DNA of 64,000 bases from Andrena cerasifolii (lineage: Eukaryota > Arthropoda > Insecta > Hymenoptera > Andrenidae). A program made the translations under genes and the position numbers. Below are positions 62,801 through 64,000 of the stretch, in pieces. Below the pieces are notes generated by a model. It was not told where the DNA came from. It was given only the letters and a program-made list of their open reading frames with translations, and searched no databases. The stretch is from the NCBI RefSeq assembly GCF_050908995.1, contig NW_027484984.1, positions 1 to 64,000 on the forward strand. The letters run 5' to 3'. Numbering within the stretch: position 1 is the first letter of the stretch; each line of letters begins with the position of its first letter.

Positions 62801-64000
62801 GTTCTACTCGTTCTACTCGTTCTACTCGTTTTACTCGTTTTTCTCGTTTTACTCGTTTTACTCGATTTACTCGTTTTACTCGTTTTTCTCGTTTTACTCG
62901 TTTTACTCGTTTTACTCGTTTTACTCGTTTTACTCGTTTTACTCGTTTTACTCGTTTTACTCGTTTTACTCGTTTTACTCGTTTTGCTCGTTTTACTTGT
63001 TTTACTAGTTTTGCTCGTTTTGCTCGTTTTACTCGTTTTACTAGTTTTACTAGTTTTGCTCGTTTTACTCGTTTTACTCGTTTTACTCGTTTTACTCGTT
63101 TTACTCGTTTTACTCGTTTTACTCGTTTTACTCGTTTTACTAGTTTTGCTCGTTTTACTCGTTTTACTCGTTTTACTCGTTTTACTCGATTTACTCGTTT
63201 TACTCGTTTTACTCGTTTTACTCGTTTTACTCGTTTTACTCGTTTTACTCGTTTTACTCGTTTTACTCGTTTTACTCGTTTTACTCGTTTTACTCGTTTT
63301 ACTCGTTTTACTCGTTTTACTCGTTTTACTAGTTTTACTAGTTTTACTAGTTTTACTAGTTTTGCTCGTTTTGCTCGTTTTACTCGTTTTACTCGATTTA
63401 CTCGTTTTACTCGTTTTACTCGTTTTACTCGTTTTACTCGTTTTACTCGTTTTACTAGTTTTACTAGTTTTACTAGTTTTACTCGTTTTACTCGTTTTAC
63501 TCGTTTTACTCGTTTTACTCGTTTTACTCGTATTACTCGTTTTACTCGTTTTACTCGTTTTACTCGTTTTGCTCGTTTTACTCGTTTTGCTCGTTTTGCT
63601 CGTTTTGCTCGTTTTGCTCGTTTTGCTCGTTTTGCTCGTTTTGCTCGTTTTGCTCGTTTTGCTCGTTTTGCTCGTTTTGCTCGTTTTGCTCGTTTTACTC
63701 GTTTTACTCGTTTTACTCGTTTTACTCGTTTTACTCGTTTTACTCGTTTTACTCGTATTACTCGTATTACTCGTATTACTCGTTTTACTCGTTCTACTCG
63801 TTCTACTCGTTCTACTCGTTCTACTCGTTCTACTCGTTCTACTCGTTCTACTCGTTCTACTCGTTCTACTCGTTCTACTCGTTCTACTCGTTCTACTCGT
63901 TTTACTCGTTTTACTCGTTCTACTCGTTTTACTCGTTTTACTCGTTTTACTCGTTTTACTCGTTTTACTCGTTTTACTCGTTTTACTCGTTTTACTCGTT
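59841..64000 (+). repeat. Family D, further 0.9-1.0 kb units to window end
   Basis: Units recognisable by TTTTACTTG-TTTTACTAG-TTTTGCTCG-TTTTGCTCG occur near 62,014 and 62,996, matching 57,588 and 59,396. The stretch around 63,001-63,120 reproduces 59,401-59,520 at an offset of 3,600 bp. Between about 60,060 and 61,750 the order is looser, with nine TTTTGCTCG (60075-60155), four TATTACTCG near 60,245 and several TTCTACTCG blocks. Twelve TTTTGCTCG lie at 63585-63692. TTTAACTCG, a T-to-A unit of normal length, occurs near 61,427 and 61,938. The array continues past the window end. Confidence 0.78.

Larger units (their letters stand above)
1..64000 (+). repeat. 9-bp satellite array (TTTTACTCG)n, about 7,115 units, fills the window
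   Basis: Every stretch read is the 9-mer TTTTACTCG or a variant differing by one or occasionally two bases, always in the same orientation. Frequent variants are TTCTACTCG, TTTTGCTCG, TTTTACTAG, ATTTACTCG, TATTACTCG, TTTTTCTCG and TTGTACTCG. Rarer ones are TGTTACTCG, TCTTACTCG, TTATACTCG, TTTCACTCG, TTTTAGTCG, TTTTACACG and TTTTACGCG. Variants hit every position of the unit, so no codon position is spared. The array runs off both ends of the window, so its true length is unknown. No intergenic, genic or mobile sequence interrupts it. It is most likely eukaryotic heterochromatic satellite DNA; any function is unknown. An assembly artefact in copy number cannot be excluded from sequence alone. 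Confidence 0.98.

Noticed and set aside
1..64000. Telomeric repeat
   Set aside because: The unit has no G-run on either strand and does not resemble known telomere repeat types. Hierarchical HORs with thousands of variant units are unlike telomerase-made DNA.
1..64000. CRISPR array
   Set aside because: There are no spacers: variation is by point change in a continuous 9-bp unit, with no repeat-spacer alternation.
1..64000. G-quadruplex, triplex or cruciform-forming sequence
   Set aside because: Single G per unit excludes G-quadruplexes, A and G interrupt every pyrimidine stretch, and no inverted repeats beyond short palindromes such as ACTAGT and ACGCGT were seen.
1..64000. Transposon or retroelement insertion within the array
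   Set aside because: No stretch departs from the 9-bp unit, and the phase bookkeeping leaves no unexplained insertion.
1..64000. Bacterial or phage origin
   Set aside because: A 64 kb pure minisatellite with multi-kilobase HORs and no gene is not compatible with known bacterial genome organisation. It is rejected on general knowledge and not by direct evidence.

Overview
The whole 64 kb window is one uninterrupted, single-orientation satellite array built on a 9-bp unit. The + strand consensus is TTTTACTCG, equivalent to CGTTTTACT or, on the other strand, CGAGTAAAA. I found no unique sequence, gene, RNA gene, transposon or CRISPR array. Phase bookkeeping supports this: the G of the unit CpG falls at position 7 (mod 9) at the start and 8 (mod 9) at the end. 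The 34 short units I located (33 of 8 bp, one of 7 bp; 35 bp lost in total) account exactly for that shift, giving about 7,115 unit equivalents.

The long open frames are artefacts. Nine is divisible by three, so each frame reads a 3-residue repeat: Phe-Thr-Arg, Leu-Leu-Val and Phe-Tyr-Ser on +, Arg-Val-Lys and Thr-Ser-Lys on -. Only one minus frame has a TAA in every unit. I saw no ATG on the + strand. Frames change at every short unit, and no frame is preserved across the window.

The information lies in the order of variant units, which shows several levels of higher-order repeat (HOR). About 1-9,240: family A, with copies offset by 2.24-2.25 kb and by 4.03-4.48 kb. 9,823-12,737: a mosaic rich in TTCTACTCG runs. 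12,738-33,880: family B, with a 6.79-6.80 kb superunit (two full copies, a partial third and an incomplete precursor), divided into three by a 17-bp marker. 33,881-40,231: mosaic region sharing pieces with B and C. 40,232-49,783: family C, period 3,463 then 3,796 bp, each copy opened by a doublet of 8-bp units 62 bp apart. 49,784-54,153: three shorter segments opened by the same 8-bp unit. 54,154-64,000: family D, 0.9-1.0 kb units with large homogeneous TTCTACTCG blocks and a nearly perfect 1.8 kb tandem duplication.

The host is most likely a eukaryote and the locus constitutive heterochromatin (pericentromeric, subtelomeric or B/sex chromosome). This is inferred from array size and hierarchical HOR structure. 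The sequence does not identify a species, and I do not recognise the 9-mer as a named satellite. The consensus is 33% GC, but with one CpG per 9 bp and few CpG-decay variants, which points to a young or weakly methylated array.
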